DNA of 64,000 bases. It comes from Actinocorallia aurantiaca (lineage in GTDB: Bacteria > Actinomycetota > Actinomycetes > Streptosporangiales > Streptosporangiaceae). The translations under genes and the position numbers were made by a program. Shown here one piece after another: positions 15,791-25,166 of this stretch (position 1 is the first letter of the stretch; every line of letters begins with the position of its first letter). A model generated the notes under the pieces. It was not told the DNA's origin. It made no database searches and was given only the letters and a program-made list of their open reading frames with translations. The stretch spans positions 248,001 through 312,000 of the forward strand of contig NZ_BAAATZ010000003.1 in assembly GCF_039533685.1 (NCBI RefSeq). Reading direction: 5' to 3'.

Positions 15791-16539
15791 CCGTCGCGGC
15801 GGGCATCGAGGAGACCATCACCAGCGGTGCGCTGGTGATGGCCCTGCCGCTCGCGCTCCTGGCCGGCATGGTCTCCTTTCTCAGCCCCTGCGTCCTGCCG
15901 CTGGTCCCCGGCTACCTGTCGTACGTGACGGGCATGACCGGAGAGGACCTCGCCGAGCAGCGCAAGGGCAGGCTCGTCGCGGGCGTCGCGCTCTTCGTCC
16001 TGGGCTTCACCGTGGTGTTCATGGCCTACGGGTTCGTGTTCGGCGGCCTGGGCCACTGGCTCTCCTCCTACGAGGAGGTGCTCACCAGGGTCCTGGGCGT
16101 CATCACGATCCTCATGGGCCTGCTGTTCATGGGCCTGTTCACCGACCTCCAGCGCACCTTCAAATCCTCTCGCCTGCCCAGTCCGGGCGTGGTGGGCGCG
16201 CCGCTGCTGGGGCTGCTGTTCGGGCTGGGCTGGACGCCCTGCATCGGCCCGACGCTCAGCGCCATCCAGGCACTGGCGATGACCGAGGCGACCCCGCTGC
16301 GCGGCGGCGTTCTCTCCTTCTTCTACTGCGTGGGCCTGGGACTGCCGTTCCTGCTGACCGCGCTGGCCTACCGCAGGGCGCTCACCGTCTTCGGGTGGGT
16401 GAAACGCCACTACCGGCTGGTGATGAGGCTGGGCGGCGGAATGCTCGTTCTGATCGGAGTGCTGCTGGTCACCGGGCTGTGGACCGAATTGAACAATGAG
16501 CTGCGGGTCTGGATCGGCGGCTTCGGGACGGTGATCTAG
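15787..16539 (+). CDS. ccdA: Cytochrome c biogenesis protein CcdA (thiol-disulfide transporter)
   Basis: Integral membrane protein that moves reducing equivalents from cytoplasmic thioredoxin to the TlpA/ResA-like protein outside. About six transmembrane helices are visible in 250 residues. The two conserved cysteines are in SFLSPCVLPLVPGYLSY and GLGWTPCIGPTLSA, both Pro-flanked as in the family. It overlaps the upstream lipoprotein gene by ATGA (15787-15790), and the ResB gene begins at the base after its stop. Confidence 0.94.
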   Translation: MTVAAGIEETITSGALVMALPLALLAGMVSFLSPCVLPLVPGYLSYVTGMTGEDLAEQRKGRLVAGVALFVLGFTVVFMAYGFVFGGLGHWLSSYEEVLTRVLGVITILMGLLFMGLFTDLQRTFKSSRLPSPGVVGAPLLGLLFGLGWTPCIGPTLSAIQALAMTEATPLRGGVLSFFYCVGLGLPFLLTALAYRRALTVFGWVKRHYRLVMRLGGGMLVLIGVLLVTGLWTELNNELRVWIGGFGTVI

Positions 16540-18063
<1,524 letters not shown>

Positions 18064-18067
18064 CACG

Positions 18068-19012
18068 GTGGTCGACACCGAACTCGCCGACCTGAGCAAC
18101 AACATGCTGCTCGGCGCGGTCCTGCTGTACGTGGTCGCGATGCTCGGCTACGCGGCGGATCTGGCCTTCTCCCCCCGCCCTGTGAAGGCGCGCGCCAAGG
18201 AGCTGGCCGGAGCCGGTGCTCCTGTGGAGCACGCCGACGGCGCCGCCGCCGTCGTGGACGAGGCCGCGCCGCGCCGCGACTGGGGCAGGTTCGCCGTCCT
18301 CGTCACGGTGTTCGGCTGGCTGCTGCACGCCGGCGGAGTGGTCGCCCGCGGCCTGTCGGTGTCCCGCTGGCCGTGGGGCAACATGTACGAGTTCGTGGTG
18401 GCGATCTGCCTGGCCGCGGTGACCGCGTACCTGGTGCTGCTGGTCCGCAGCAAGGCGCGCTTCCTCGGCACGTTCGTCATGCTCGCGGCGGTGCTGGGGA
18501 TGGGCGCGGCGACCATCTGGCTCTACCAGGCGCCCGGCGAGCTGGTCCCGGCGCTGAAGTCCTACTGGATCGCCATCCACGTCGGCGCCGCGATCGTCGC
18601 CTCCGGCGGGTTCACCGTCGGCTTCGTGGCCGCGCTGCTGTACCTGGCCGCCGCCCGGCACGAGGAGAAGGGCGGGACGGGCCTCCTCGACCGGCTGCCC
18701 AAGGCCGAGGTCCTCGACGGGCTCTCCTACAAGGCGACCATGTTCGTCTTCCCGGTCTGGACGTTCGCCATCATCGCGGGCGCGATCTGGGCGGACGAGG
18801 CCTGGGGCCGCTACTGGGGCTGGGACCCCAAGGAGACCTGGTCCTTCATCGTCTTCGCCATCTACGCCGGCTACCTGCACGCGCGGGCGACCGCGGGCTG
18901 GAAGGGGCGCAAGGCCGCCGTCGTCTCCGTCGTCGCCTACGCGGCGCTGCTGTTCAACCTGGTCGGGGTGAACATCTTCCTCGAAGGACTGCACTCCTAC
19001 GCCGACGTTTAA
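18068..19012 (+). CDS. ccsB: Cytochrome c biogenesis protein CcsB/ResC (haem handling)
   Basis: Polytopic membrane protein carrying the tryptophan-rich haem-handling signature WGRYWGWDPKETWSF on the extracytoplasmic side, with conserved histidines in the neighbouring helices (WLLHAGG; WIAIHVGAA). 314 residues from GTG 18068. Together with ResB it forms the cytochrome c synthase, needed for the cytochrome bc1-type complex. It is the last gene of the operon. A long perfect palindrome (19034-19063) lies just after the stop and could act as terminator. Confidence 0.94.
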   Translation: MVDTELADLSNNMLLGAVLLYVVAMLGYAADLAFSPRPVKARAKELAGAGAPVEHADGAAAVVDEAAPRRDWGRFAVLVTVFGWLLHAGGVVARGLSVSRWPWGNMYEFVVAICLAAVTAYLVLLVRSKARFLGTFVMLAAVLGMGAATIWLYQAPGELVPALKSYWIAIHVGAAIVASGGFTVGFVAALLYLAAARHEEKGGTGLLDRLPKAEVLDGLSYKATMFVFPVWTFAIIAGAIWADEAWGRYWGWDPKETWSFIVFAIYAGYLHARATAGWKGRKAAVVSVVAYAALLFNLVGVNIFLEGLHSYADV

Positions 19013-19033
19013 TGTGATCTTGTGCTCTTTCAC

Positions 19034-19063
19034 GCTTGAATGGACGGAAGCGTCCATTCAAGC
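19034..19063. repeat. 30-bp perfect inverted repeat (13-base arms, 4-base centre)
   Basis: GCTTGAATGGACG (19034-19046), GAAG, then CGTCCATTCAAGC (19051-19063). It begins 22 bases after the ccsB stop and ends 11 bases before the metalloprotease-like start, touching its Shine-Dalgarno. It may terminate ccsB, or serve as a TetR-type operator or RNA hairpin controlling the next gene. Confidence 0.8.
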
Positions 19064-19074
19064 GGGAGAGGGCC

Positions 19075-19878
19075 ATGCGCTGGGGTCGACACCGTAAGAC
19101 CGCGGACGGTTCCGCGCGGGCCTCCCTCACCGAGACCAGGCCCAGGGAGTCCCAGCCCAGGGACCAGGGCGGGAGGTTCCGCGCCGCGGGGAAGATCGAC
19201 TACGGCGCCTTCGAGCTGGAAGAGGCACCCGAGGCTGCGGCCCGGGTGCCTCCGCACGCTCCGGACCATCCCTGGGGAGGGGACGGCAGGCTGCACTGCG
19301 GTCCGCTGGAGGGCATCCTTCACCGCCAGTGGGATCTCGCCGACGGGACACCCTCTCCCGAGGTCGTCCGCGCCGTGGAGAGCCTCGCCATGCTCCCTGA
19401 GAGGCTCAAGCTGAAGCTGGCCGAGGGACTCGAGGGCATCTACGTCGGTCCCGGCGGAGTGCCCGAACTGGACGACATGGGCCATCTCAAGGGCAGGAGA
19501 CTGCCCTCGGGACGGGCGACATGGGACATCTGCGCGGGCGCCTACGGCAACCGCAAGGTCGTGGTGGGGGACCGCCCCTCGCCCACGCCGGACGTGATGA
19601 TGCACGAGATCGGCCACGCCCTGGACGACGTGGACGATCCCGAGGGCGGTTGGATCTCCGACACCCACGGGTTCCAGCGGCTCTACGCCGACTGCGCGCC
19701 GTTCCTGCAGAGCGACTTCCACCGGCAGCGGGGACAGCTCGGACGGCGCGAGTTCTTCGCCGACGCGTTCGCGGCCATCGCCTCGCACCAGCGTCCCGCC
19801 CTCGTCGACATGCTGGGCGGGAACATCCGCCTGGCGCTCGACGTGATGCTCTTCTTCAACCGCAGGTACGGAATCTGA
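19075..19878 (+). CDS. Putative zinc metallopeptidase of the anthrax-lethal-factor/PPEP-like (M34) type
   Basis: 267-residue protein with a clear zinc-peptidase core: MMHEIGHALDD (HEIGH, residues 177-181) and, about 45 residues later, RREFFADAF with Glu226 in the position of the third zinc ligand of ATLF/Pro-Pro endopeptidase domains. No signal peptide or membrane helix is seen; the N-terminal 40 residues are basic and low in complexity. ATG 19075 is chosen for its GGGAGAGG Shine-Dalgarno; an upstream ATG (19041) would lie inside the palindrome. It is followed by a small acidic protein gene 11 bases later, probably co-transcribed. Family assignment is by motif; substrate and export route are unknown. 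Confidence 0.72.
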   Translation: MRWGRHRKTADGSARASLTETRPRESQPRDQGGRFRAAGKIDYGAFELEEAPEAAARVPPHAPDHPWGGDGRLHCGPLEGILHRQWDLADGTPSPEVVRAVESLAMLPERLKLKLAEGLEGIYVGPGGVPELDDMGHLKGRRLPSGRATWDICAGAYGNRKVVVGDRPSPTPDVMMHEIGHALDDVDDPEGGWISDTHGFQRLYADCAPFLQSDFHRQRGQLGRREFFADAFAAIASHQRPALVDMLGGNIRLALDVMLFFNRRYGI

Positions 19879-19889
19879 GGGGTACGAGG

Positions 19890-20198
19890 ATGTACGTGAT
19901 CAGACTCGCCAATGGGAGGCTGCTCGTGCCGCACGGCGAGCTCACCGAGGCGGACGGGATCGTGCAGGCTTACGTGGAGATCGGCCCGGACGATCCGGAT
20001 TACGAGAGGCTCGCGGAGCAGGCCCGCACCGAGGAGGAGTTGGCCGAGGCGCGCGGCAGGTGGCGGCGCGACGACGAGGCCCTGCGACTGCAGTTCGAGG
20101 AGTGGAAGTCCACTCTGCCCGAGGAGGGGGCGGCCGAGGAGGGCCTGCCCGGGGGGACCACCGGTCCCGGAACCCCGCCGGGGCCGGTGGCCGACTAG
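19890..20198 (+). CDS. Small acidic hypothetical protein paired with the metallopeptidase
   Basis: 102 residues, beginning MYVIRLANGRLLVP, with a central helical, Glu/Arg-rich region (ERLAEQARTEEELAEARGRW) and a Gly/Pro tail. No known domain recognised. It has a good Shine-Dalgarno (GAGG) and follows the HEIGH-protein gene by 11 bases. An inhibitor, chaperone or substrate of that enzyme is conceivable but only by context. Its TAG stop overlaps the TAG stop of bldC on the other strand (CTAG, 20195-20198). Confidence 0.75.
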   Translation: MYVIRLANGRLLVPHGELTEADGIVQAYVEIGPDDPDYERLAEQARTEEELAEARGRWRRDDEALRLQFEEWKSTLPEEGAAEEGLPGGTTGPGTPPGPVAD

Positions 20199-20392
20199 CG
20201 GACTTCCGCCAGCGGTTCGTCTCCGCGCAGCAGCGCGTGCACCTCGGACTCGCGGAACCGTCGGTGGCCCCCCGGAGTGCGGATGCTGCTGATCCGGCCG
20301 GCGGCGGCCCAGCGGGTGACCGTCTTCGGGTCTACCCGGAATAGGGCGGCGACCTCACCAGGGGTCAACAGACGCTCACTAGTGCTTTCCAC
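20195..20392 (-). CDS. bldC: BldC-type MerR-like DNA-binding developmental regulator
   Basis: 65-residue protein made of one winged helix-turn-helix: LLTPGEVAALFRVDPKTVTR followed by WAAAGRISSIRTPGGHRRFR, nearly identical in pattern to Streptomyces BldC, which holds back entry into sporulation by binding direct repeats cooperatively. It starts at GTG 20392, with AAAAGGGGAGA at a proper distance; there is no in-frame ATG close by. Its stop codon overlaps that of the convergent acidic-protein gene. The 271 bases upstream to the dehydratase gene are comparatively AT-rich and presumably hold its promoter. Confidence 0.93.
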   Translation of the reverse strand: MESTSERLLTPGEVAALFRVDPKTVTRWAAAGRISSIRTPGGHRRFRESEVHALLRGDEPLAEVR

Positions 20393-20650
20393 GGATTCTC
20401 TCCCCTTTTGTCCCGCTCTGGTCGCGGGTGGATAGATTCCAAGTGTGCCGGGTCGAGACCGATTCATGCCTTGTTTTCGTAAAACATAACTTTGAGTGAC
20501 GCCATGAGCAGGGGTTATCTCGAAAAGTAACCATGACATGCCTCACAGGAGTCCCGGCGAGCCCATTGACACCAGGCTTGACCATGGAATACGTCGGCAG
20601 ATGAGGGTTTCGGCCGGTGCCGCCTCCCCTGTGGGGACCGTTCTTACGGA

Positions 20651-20656
20651 TAGGCT
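20651..20656 (+). promoter_or_regulatory. Minus-10 box of a predicted leaderless transcript (dehydratase)
   Basis: TAGGCT (TANNNT) ends 7 bases before ATG 20664, and no Shine-Dalgarno is present, so transcription probably starts at the A of the start codon. Confidence 0.55.
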
Positions 20657-20663
20657 CCCGGGC

Positions 20664-21614
20664 ATGTCCGATCTGGTCACATTGGCGGAGATCGAAGCAG
20701 CGGCCCGCCGGCTGCTCGGGGTGGCGGTGCGCACTCCGCTCATCCGTTATCCGGGTGAGCCCCTGTGGATAAAGCCCGAGTCGCTGCAGCCGATCGGCGC
20801 GTTCAAGATCCGGGGCGCCTACGCGGCGATGACCTCGGACGTCCTCGGGGGAGCGCGCCCTTCGGGGGTCGTCGCGCACTCCAGCGGCAACCACGCCCAG
20901 GCGGTCGCCTACGCGGCCAGGGAGCTGGGCGTCCGGGCGGTGCTGGTGATCCCGCACGACGCGCCGGACGTCAAGGTCCGGGAGTGCGTCCGGCTCGGCG
21001 CCGAGGTGGTGCTGGTGGACCCGACGATGGAGGCCAGGACGGAGACGGCCGAGCGGCTGGCCCGGGCGCACGGCTACGACCTCATCGCGCCCTTCGACGA
21101 CCGGAGGGTGATCGCGGGCCAGGGCACCGTCGGGCTGGAGATCATGACCGACGCGCCGGAGGCCGGGGTGGTCCTCGTGCCCGTGGGCGGGGGAGGGCTG
21201 CTGGCCGGTACGGCCGTCGCGGTCAAGAGCCTGGGACGCGGCACCAGGGTGGTCGGGGTCGAGCCGGCCCTGGCCGCGGACGCGCGCGACTCCTTCCTGC
21301 TGGGCCGCCCGGTGGCCTGGGACGTCAAGGACACCCGGCGGACGGTGGCGGACGCGCTGCGGGTCGACCGGGTCGGGAACATCCCCTTCCAGCACATCGC
21401 CGAGTACGTGGACGACATCGTTACGGTGACCGAGGAGGAGATCCGCGAGACGATGCGGCTGCTGGCCGTCAGGACCCGCCTGGTCGCCGAGCCCGCGGGC
21501 GCCGTCGCGGCGGCCGCGTTCCTCTTCCACCGCGAGGAGCTGCCCCCGGGCGACGCGGTCGCGGTCCTGTCCGGCGGGAACGTGGATCCCGACCTGTTCT
21601 TCTCCCCCTCCTGA
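20664..21614 (+). CDS. Threonine/serine dehydratase family PLP enzyme
   Basis: Fold-type II PLP enzyme expected to deaminate L-threonine or L-serine to the 2-oxo acid, or to racemise serine. The PLP lysine is Lys48 in QPIGAFKIRGAYAA. SSGNHAQAVAYAA and the phosphate-binding loop VPVGGGGLLAG are present, and SGGNVDPDLF closes the site. At 316 residues it has no ACT regulatory domain, so it is of the catabolic or racemase-like type rather than feedback-regulated IlvA. It is monocistronic between bldC and the small DUF4229-like gene and probably leaderless (minus-10 TAGGCT at 20651). Confidence 0.88.
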   Translation: MSDLVTLAEIEAAARRLLGVAVRTPLIRYPGEPLWIKPESLQPIGAFKIRGAYAAMTSDVLGGARPSGVVAHSSGNHAQAVAYAARELGVRAVLVIPHDAPDVKVRECVRLGAEVVLVDPTMEARTETAERLARAHGYDLIAPFDDRRVIAGQGTVGLEIMTDAPEAGVVLVPVGGGGLLAGTAVAVKSLGRGTRVVGVEPALAADARDSFLLGRPVAWDVKDTRRTVADALRVDRVGNIPFQHIAEYVDDIVTVTEEEIRETMRLLAVRTRLVAEPAGAVAAAAFLFHREELPPGDAVAVLSGGNVDPDLFFSPS

Positions 21615-21696
21615 ACCCGGCCGGCCCGGCTCGGGATCTACCTTGAGGGCACCCTGGACTGAAGCTCGGCTGACCTGCGGATAACCTCGAGGGACC

Positions 21697-21933
21697 ATGC
21701 GTTCAGTCATCGTCTACAGCCTCGCGAGGCTCCTGCTGGTCGCGGCCACGGCCGCGATCCTCTACCTCCTCGGAATGAGGGGGCTGCTCAACCTCGCCGT
21801 GGCCTTCCTGATCTCCGGAATCGTGAGCTACGTCGTGCTGTCCAGGCAGCGCGACAAGGTCTCCGTCACGCTCACGTCCAAGATGGGGCGCCAGTCAGAG
21901 GGCACCTCGGAGGACAAGCCCCTGGCCGATTAG
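21697..21933 (+). CDS. Small DUF4229-like membrane protein
   Basis: 78 residues with two hydrophobic helices (LLLVAATAAILYLLGM and LLNLAVAFLISGIVSYVVLS), then a basic turn RQRDK and a polar tail, the pattern of actinobacterial DUF4229 proteins. Function unknown. It has a GAGGGA Shine-Dalgarno. Its stop TAG (21931-21933) doubles as the first three bases of a likely minus-10 box for menG, 10 bases before the menG start. Confidence 0.8.
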   Translation: MRSVIVYSLARLLLVAATAAILYLLGMRGLLNLAVAFLISGIVSYVVLSRQRDKVSVTLTSKMGRQSEGTSEDKPLAD

Positions 21934-21936
21934 GCT
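21931..21936 (+). promoter_or_regulatory. Minus-10 box of predicted leaderless menG transcript
   Basis: TAGGCT overlaps the TAG stop codon of the preceding gene and ends 6 bases before ATG 21943. No Shine-Dalgarno lies in between. Confidence 0.5.
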
Positions 21937-21942
21937 GCTCCC

Positions 21943-22656
21943 ATGACCCGCGCTGATCTGGACAAGAAGCCCTCCGACGTCGCCGCGATGTTCGACCACA
22001 CGGCCGAGCGTTACGACCTCCTCAACACCCTCATGACGGGCGGCCGGGACCGCGCCTGGCGCAAGGCCGTGGCCAGGGCGATCGACGCGCGTTCCGGGGA
22101 GCGGGTGCTGGACCTGGCGGCGGGCACCGGCACGTCCACCGCGGCCATCGCCGAAGGCGGCGCCGACTGCGTCGCGTGCGACTTCTCCCTCGGCATGCTC
22201 CAGGTCGGCACCCGTCGCCAGGAGGGCCGGCGCGGTGTGATTTTCGTCGCGGGCGACGCGCTCCGCCTCCCCTTCAAGGACGCCTCTTTCGACGCCGTCA
22301 CCATCTCCTTCGGGCTGCGGAACGTCGCGGACGTGGACGCCGCGCTGCGGGAGATGCTGCGGGTGACCCGTCCGGGCGGCCGTCTGGTGATCTGCGAGGT
22401 CAGCCACCCGACGAACAAGCTGCTCTCGCTGGGGCACGGGTTCCATCTGAAGGTGGGGCTGCCGCTGCTGGCGAAGGCGAGTTCCAACCCCGATTCCTAC
22501 AACTACCTGGCCGAGTCCACGCTGCGCTGGCCGGACCAGCCCGCGCTGGCGGCGATGGTCGGGGAGGCCGGCTGGGAGGGCGTCCAGTGGCGCGACCTGA
22601 CCTTCGGGGTCGCCGCCATCCACCGCGCCCGCAAGCCGAAGGACGCGTCGGCCTGA
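21943..22656 (+). CDS. menG: Demethylmenaquinone methyltransferase (MenG/UbiE family)
   Basis: SAM-dependent C-methylation of demethylmenaquinone, last step of the menaquinone ring pathway. SAM motif I is VLDLAAGTGTSTAAIA; UbiE signatures are FDHTAERYDLLNTLMTGG at the N-terminus and ISFGLRNVADVDAALREMLR in the middle. 237 residues, normal length. Menaquinone is the acceptor of the complex I encoded just downstream and of most actinobacterial respiratory chains. It is followed by a terminator-like hairpin (22686-22705), so it is likely transcribed apart from the reductase gene. Confidence 0.95.
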   Translation: MTRADLDKKPSDVAAMFDHTAERYDLLNTLMTGGRDRAWRKAVARAIDARSGERVLDLAAGTGTSTAAIAEGGADCVACDFSLGMLQVGTRRQEGRRGVIFVAGDALRLPFKDASFDAVTISFGLRNVADVDAALREMLRVTRPGGRLVICEVSHPTNKLLSLGHGFHLKVGLPLLAKASSNPDSYNYLAESTLRWPDQPALAAMVGEAGWEGVQWRDLTFGVAAIHRARKPKDASA

Positions 22657-22685
22657 GGCGCCGGTCCGAGGCGCCGGCCTGAGGC

Positions 22686-22705
22686 CCGGGCGGGAATCCG
22701 CCCGG
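22686..22705 (+). terminator. Hairpin after menG
   Basis: Perfect 8-base arms CCGGGCGG (22686-22693) and CCGCCCGG (22698-22705) around the loop GAAT, 29 bases after the menG stop. No T-run. Confidence 0.55.
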
Positions 22706-22831
22706 TGAGCGGAGGTCCCGAAAGGCCGGGCGTTTCACCTGGTGAAGTCAGGGACGCTTCAATTACCGAAGAGTAGCAACCTCGTCCGTCCATCCCTTGC
22801 GCAACGGGTGTAGCCTCGCAACGAAGGGTGC

Positions 22832-22849
22832 TTGTGAAGTAGTTCACAA
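22832..22849. promoter_or_regulatory. Perfect Rex operator upstream of the reductase and nuo operon
   Basis: TTGTGAAGTAGTTCACAA matches TTGTGAA-N4-TTCACAA at every defined position. It lies 36 bases before the TTG start of the geranylgeranyl-reductase gene, which is followed by nuoA-N, so Rex should repress these when NADH is low. Confidence 0.93.
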
Positions 22850-22885
22850 ACGCACTTGCCGCAGCGTAGCGAAAAGGGTTGGAAG

Positions 22886-24136
22886 TTGAGCGAGCATTCC
22901 CCCGAAGCCGCCGACGTGATCGTCGTGGGGGCCGGCCCGGCCGGCTCGACCACGGCCTACTACCTGGCGCAGGCGGGCATGAGGGTCCTTCTCCTGGAGA
23001 AGGCGACCTTCCCCCGCGACAAGATCTGCGGGGACGGCCTCACCCCCCGGGCCGTGCGGCAGCTCATCGCGATGGGCGTGGACATCAACGCCCCCGGCTG
23101 GATCCGCAACAAGGGCCTGCGCATCTACGGCGGGGGGGTGCGGCTGGAGCTCCCCTGGCCCGAGCTCGCCACCTTCCCCGACTTCGGCCTCGTCCGCCCG
23201 CGCATGGACCTGGACCAGCTGCTGGCCGAGCACGCGGTGAGGGCCGGCGCCGTCCTGATGCAGGGCACCACGGTCACCGAGCCGATCATCGACGAGCGCA
23301 CCGACCGGGTGACCGGGGTGCGCACCAAGGACGGCCGGGAGTTCCACGCGCCGCTCGTCGTGGCCGCCGACGGCAACTCCGCCCGGCTGGCACTGGCGAT
23401 GGGCATCCGCAAGCGCGAGGACCGGCCGATGGGCGTCGCCGTCCGGTGCTACTACGAGACGCCGCGCCACGAGGACGACTACCTCGAGTCCTGGCTGGAG
23501 CTGTGGGACGGGGAGAAGCTCCTGCCCGGCTACGGCTGGGTGTTCGGCTGCGGCAACGGCACCTCGAACGTCGGGCTCGGGCTGCTGAACACGTCCAAGT
23601 CCTTCCAGAACACCGACTACCGCGAGATGCTCCGCCGCTGGACCGCCGGAATGCCCAAGGAGTGGCAGTTCGACGAGCAGCACGCGACGGGGCCGATCCG
23701 CGGCGCGGCCCTGCCGATGGGCTTCAACCGGCAGCCGCACTACTCCCGGGGCCTGCTCCTGGTGGGCGACGCCGGGGGAATGGTCAACCCGTTCAACGGC
23801 GAGGGCATCGACTACGCGATGGAGTCGGGCCACCTGGCCGCCGACATCATCGTGCAGGCGCTGGCCAGGCCGACCGCCGCCCAGCGGGAACGGGCGCTGT
23901 ACGAGTACCCCCGGATCCTCAAGGAGGAGCACGGGGGCTACTTCACGATCGGGCGAATTTTCGTGAAGGCGATCGGCGATCCGCGGGTGATGAAGTTCGC
24001 CACCCGGCACGGGCTGCCGCACCCGACGCTGATGCGCTTCACGCTGAAGCTGCTGGCCAACCTGACCGACCCGCGCGGCGGGGACGCGATGGACCGGATC
24101 ATCAACGCGATGACCCGGATTGCCCCGGATGCCTGA
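22886..24136 (+). CDS. menJ: Geranylgeranyl reductase family flavoprotein (MenJ-like menaquinone side-chain reductase)
   Basis: FAD-dependent reductase of the geranylgeranyl/digeranylgeranyl reductase family. By context it probably saturates one isoprene unit of menaquinone, as MenJ does in mycobacteria. The FAD dinucleotide-binding motif is VIVVGAGPAGSTTAYYLAQA, followed by FPRDKICGDGLTPRAV. The second FAD motif is LLVGDAGGMVNPFNGEGIDY. I place the start at TTG 22886 (416 residues), after AAAAGGG and GGAAG; a TTG ten codons upstream is the alternative. A perfect Rex operator precedes it. The nuo operon starts 111 bases downstream; TAGGAT at 24186 could give nuoA an additional promoter. Confidence 0.88.
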   Translation: MSEHSPEAADVIVVGAGPAGSTTAYYLAQAGMRVLLLEKATFPRDKICGDGLTPRAVRQLIAMGVDINAPGWIRNKGLRIYGGGVRLELPWPELATFPDFGLVRPRMDLDQLLAEHAVRAGAVLMQGTTVTEPIIDERTDRVTGVRTKDGREFHAPLVVAADGNSARLALAMGIRKREDRPMGVAVRCYYETPRHEDDYLESWLELWDGEKLLPGYGWVFGCGNGTSNVGLGLLNTSKSFQNTDYREMLRRWTAGMPKEWQFDEQHATGPIRGAALPMGFNRQPHYSRGLLLVGDAGGMVNPFNGEGIDYAMESGHLAADIIVQALARPTAAQRERALYEYPRILKEEHGGYFTIGRIFVKAIGDPRVMKFATRHGLPHPTLMRFTLKLLANLTDPRGGDAMDRIINAMTRIAPDA

Positions 24137-24247
24137 CCTATGACTACAACTGAACCCACCGGTACGGACCAATGCGCGTTCTCACTAGGATGATGCAGCT
24201 CACACGCGTGAGACAGATCACTGGCTATGAGGGGGGTGTGTAAACCC

Positions 24248-24607
24248 GTGGACCTCTACTACCCGATCATCGTGCTCGGCGCGCTGGCGGCGGCCTTCGC
24301 CATCGGCTCGGTGATCATGGCGGCCTTCACCGGGCCGAAACGCTGGAACAGGGCGAAGCTCGAAGCCTACGAGTGCGGGATCGAACCGACCCCGCAGCCG
24401 GTCGGCGGCGGGCGCTTCCCCGTGAAGTACTACCTCACGGCGATGCTCTTCATCGTCTTCGACATCGAGATCATCTTCTTGTACCCCTGGGCCGTCGCCT
24501 TCGACGGGCTGGGGATCTTCGGTCTCATCGAGATGGTGCTGTTCATCGTCACCGTCCTCGTCGCGTACGCCTACGTCTGGCGGCGCGGCGGCTTGGAGTG
24601 GGACTGA
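24248..24607 (+). CDS. nuoA: NADH-quinone oxidoreductase subunit A
   Basis: Small membrane subunit at the junction of the arms of complex I. 119 residues with three helices (IIVLGALAAAFAIGSVIMAA; LTAMLFIVFDIEIIFLYPWA; IEMVLFIVTVLVAYAYVW) and the signature EAYECGIEPTPQPVGGGRFP. The start chosen is GTG 24248, 11 bases after GGGGGG; ATG 24227 would add seven residues and lies inside the Shine-Dalgarno region. First of fourteen nuo genes in the standard A-N order. TAGGAT (24186-24191) resembles a minus-10 box. Confidence 0.95.
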   Translation: MDLYYPIIVLGALAAAFAIGSVIMAAFTGPKRWNRAKLEAYECGIEPTPQPVGGGRFPVKYYLTAMLFIVFDIEIIFLYPWAVAFDGLGIFGLIEMVLFIVTVLVAYAYVWRRGGLEWD

Positions 24608-24611
24608 TCAC

Positions 24612-25166
24612 ATGGGTCTGGAAGAGAAACTTCCCAGCGGGTTCCTGCTCACCACGGTCGAGCAGGTGGCCGGCTGGGCACGCAAGAGCTCCGTCTGGCC
24701 GGCGACCTTCGGGCTCGCCTGTTGCGCCATCGAGATGATGTCCGCGGGAGACCCGCGGCACGACTTCTCCCGGTGGGGCATGGAACGCGCCTCCGGTTCG
24801 CCCAGACAGGCGGACCTGATGATCGTCGCGGGACGGGTCAGCCAGAAGATGGCACCGGTTCTGCGTCAGGTCTATGACCAGATGTCGGAGCCCAAGTGGG
24901 TGATCGCGATGGGCGTCTGCGCGTCTTCCGGAGGCATGTTCAACAACTACGCGATCGTGCAGGGGGTGGACCACATAGTACCAGTGGACATCTACCTGCC
25001 CGGATGCCCTCCGAGGCCCGAGATGCTGCTGGACGCGATCCTCAAGCTGCACGACAAGATCCAGAACACCAAGCTGGGCGCGCAGCGCGAGAAGCAGGTC
25101 CAGGAACTGGAGAGGGCCAAGCTCCGGCAGCTGCCGCTGCTGGGCCAGTCGGGAGCGCGGCCATGA
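24612..25166 (+). CDS. nuoB: NADH-quinone oxidoreductase subunit B
   Basis: Carries the terminal iron-sulfur cluster N2, which donates electrons to menaquinone. The tandem cysteines are in GLACCAIEMM, the third in MGVCASSGGMF and the fourth in YLPGCPPRPEML. 184 residues; the C-terminal 40 residues form a charged helix (QREKQVQELERAKLRQ). It starts 4 bases after nuoA and overlaps nuoC by ATGA. Confidence 0.97.
   Translation: MGLEEKLPSGFLLTTVEQVAGWARKSSVWPATFGLACCAIEMMSAGDPRHDFSRWGMERASGSPRQADLMIVAGRVSQKMAPVLRQVYDQMSEPKWVIAMGVCASSGGMFNNYAIVQGVDHIVPVDIYLPGCPPRPEMLLDAILKLHDKIQNTKLGAQREKQVQELERAKLRQLPLLGQSGARP

Noticed and set aside
22734..22746. TTCACC-T-GGTGAA dyad between menG and the reductase gene, considered as a second Rex-like site
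   Set aside because: Half-sites point the wrong way and lack the TTGTG/CACAA ends and N4 spacing of Rex operators; may be chance.
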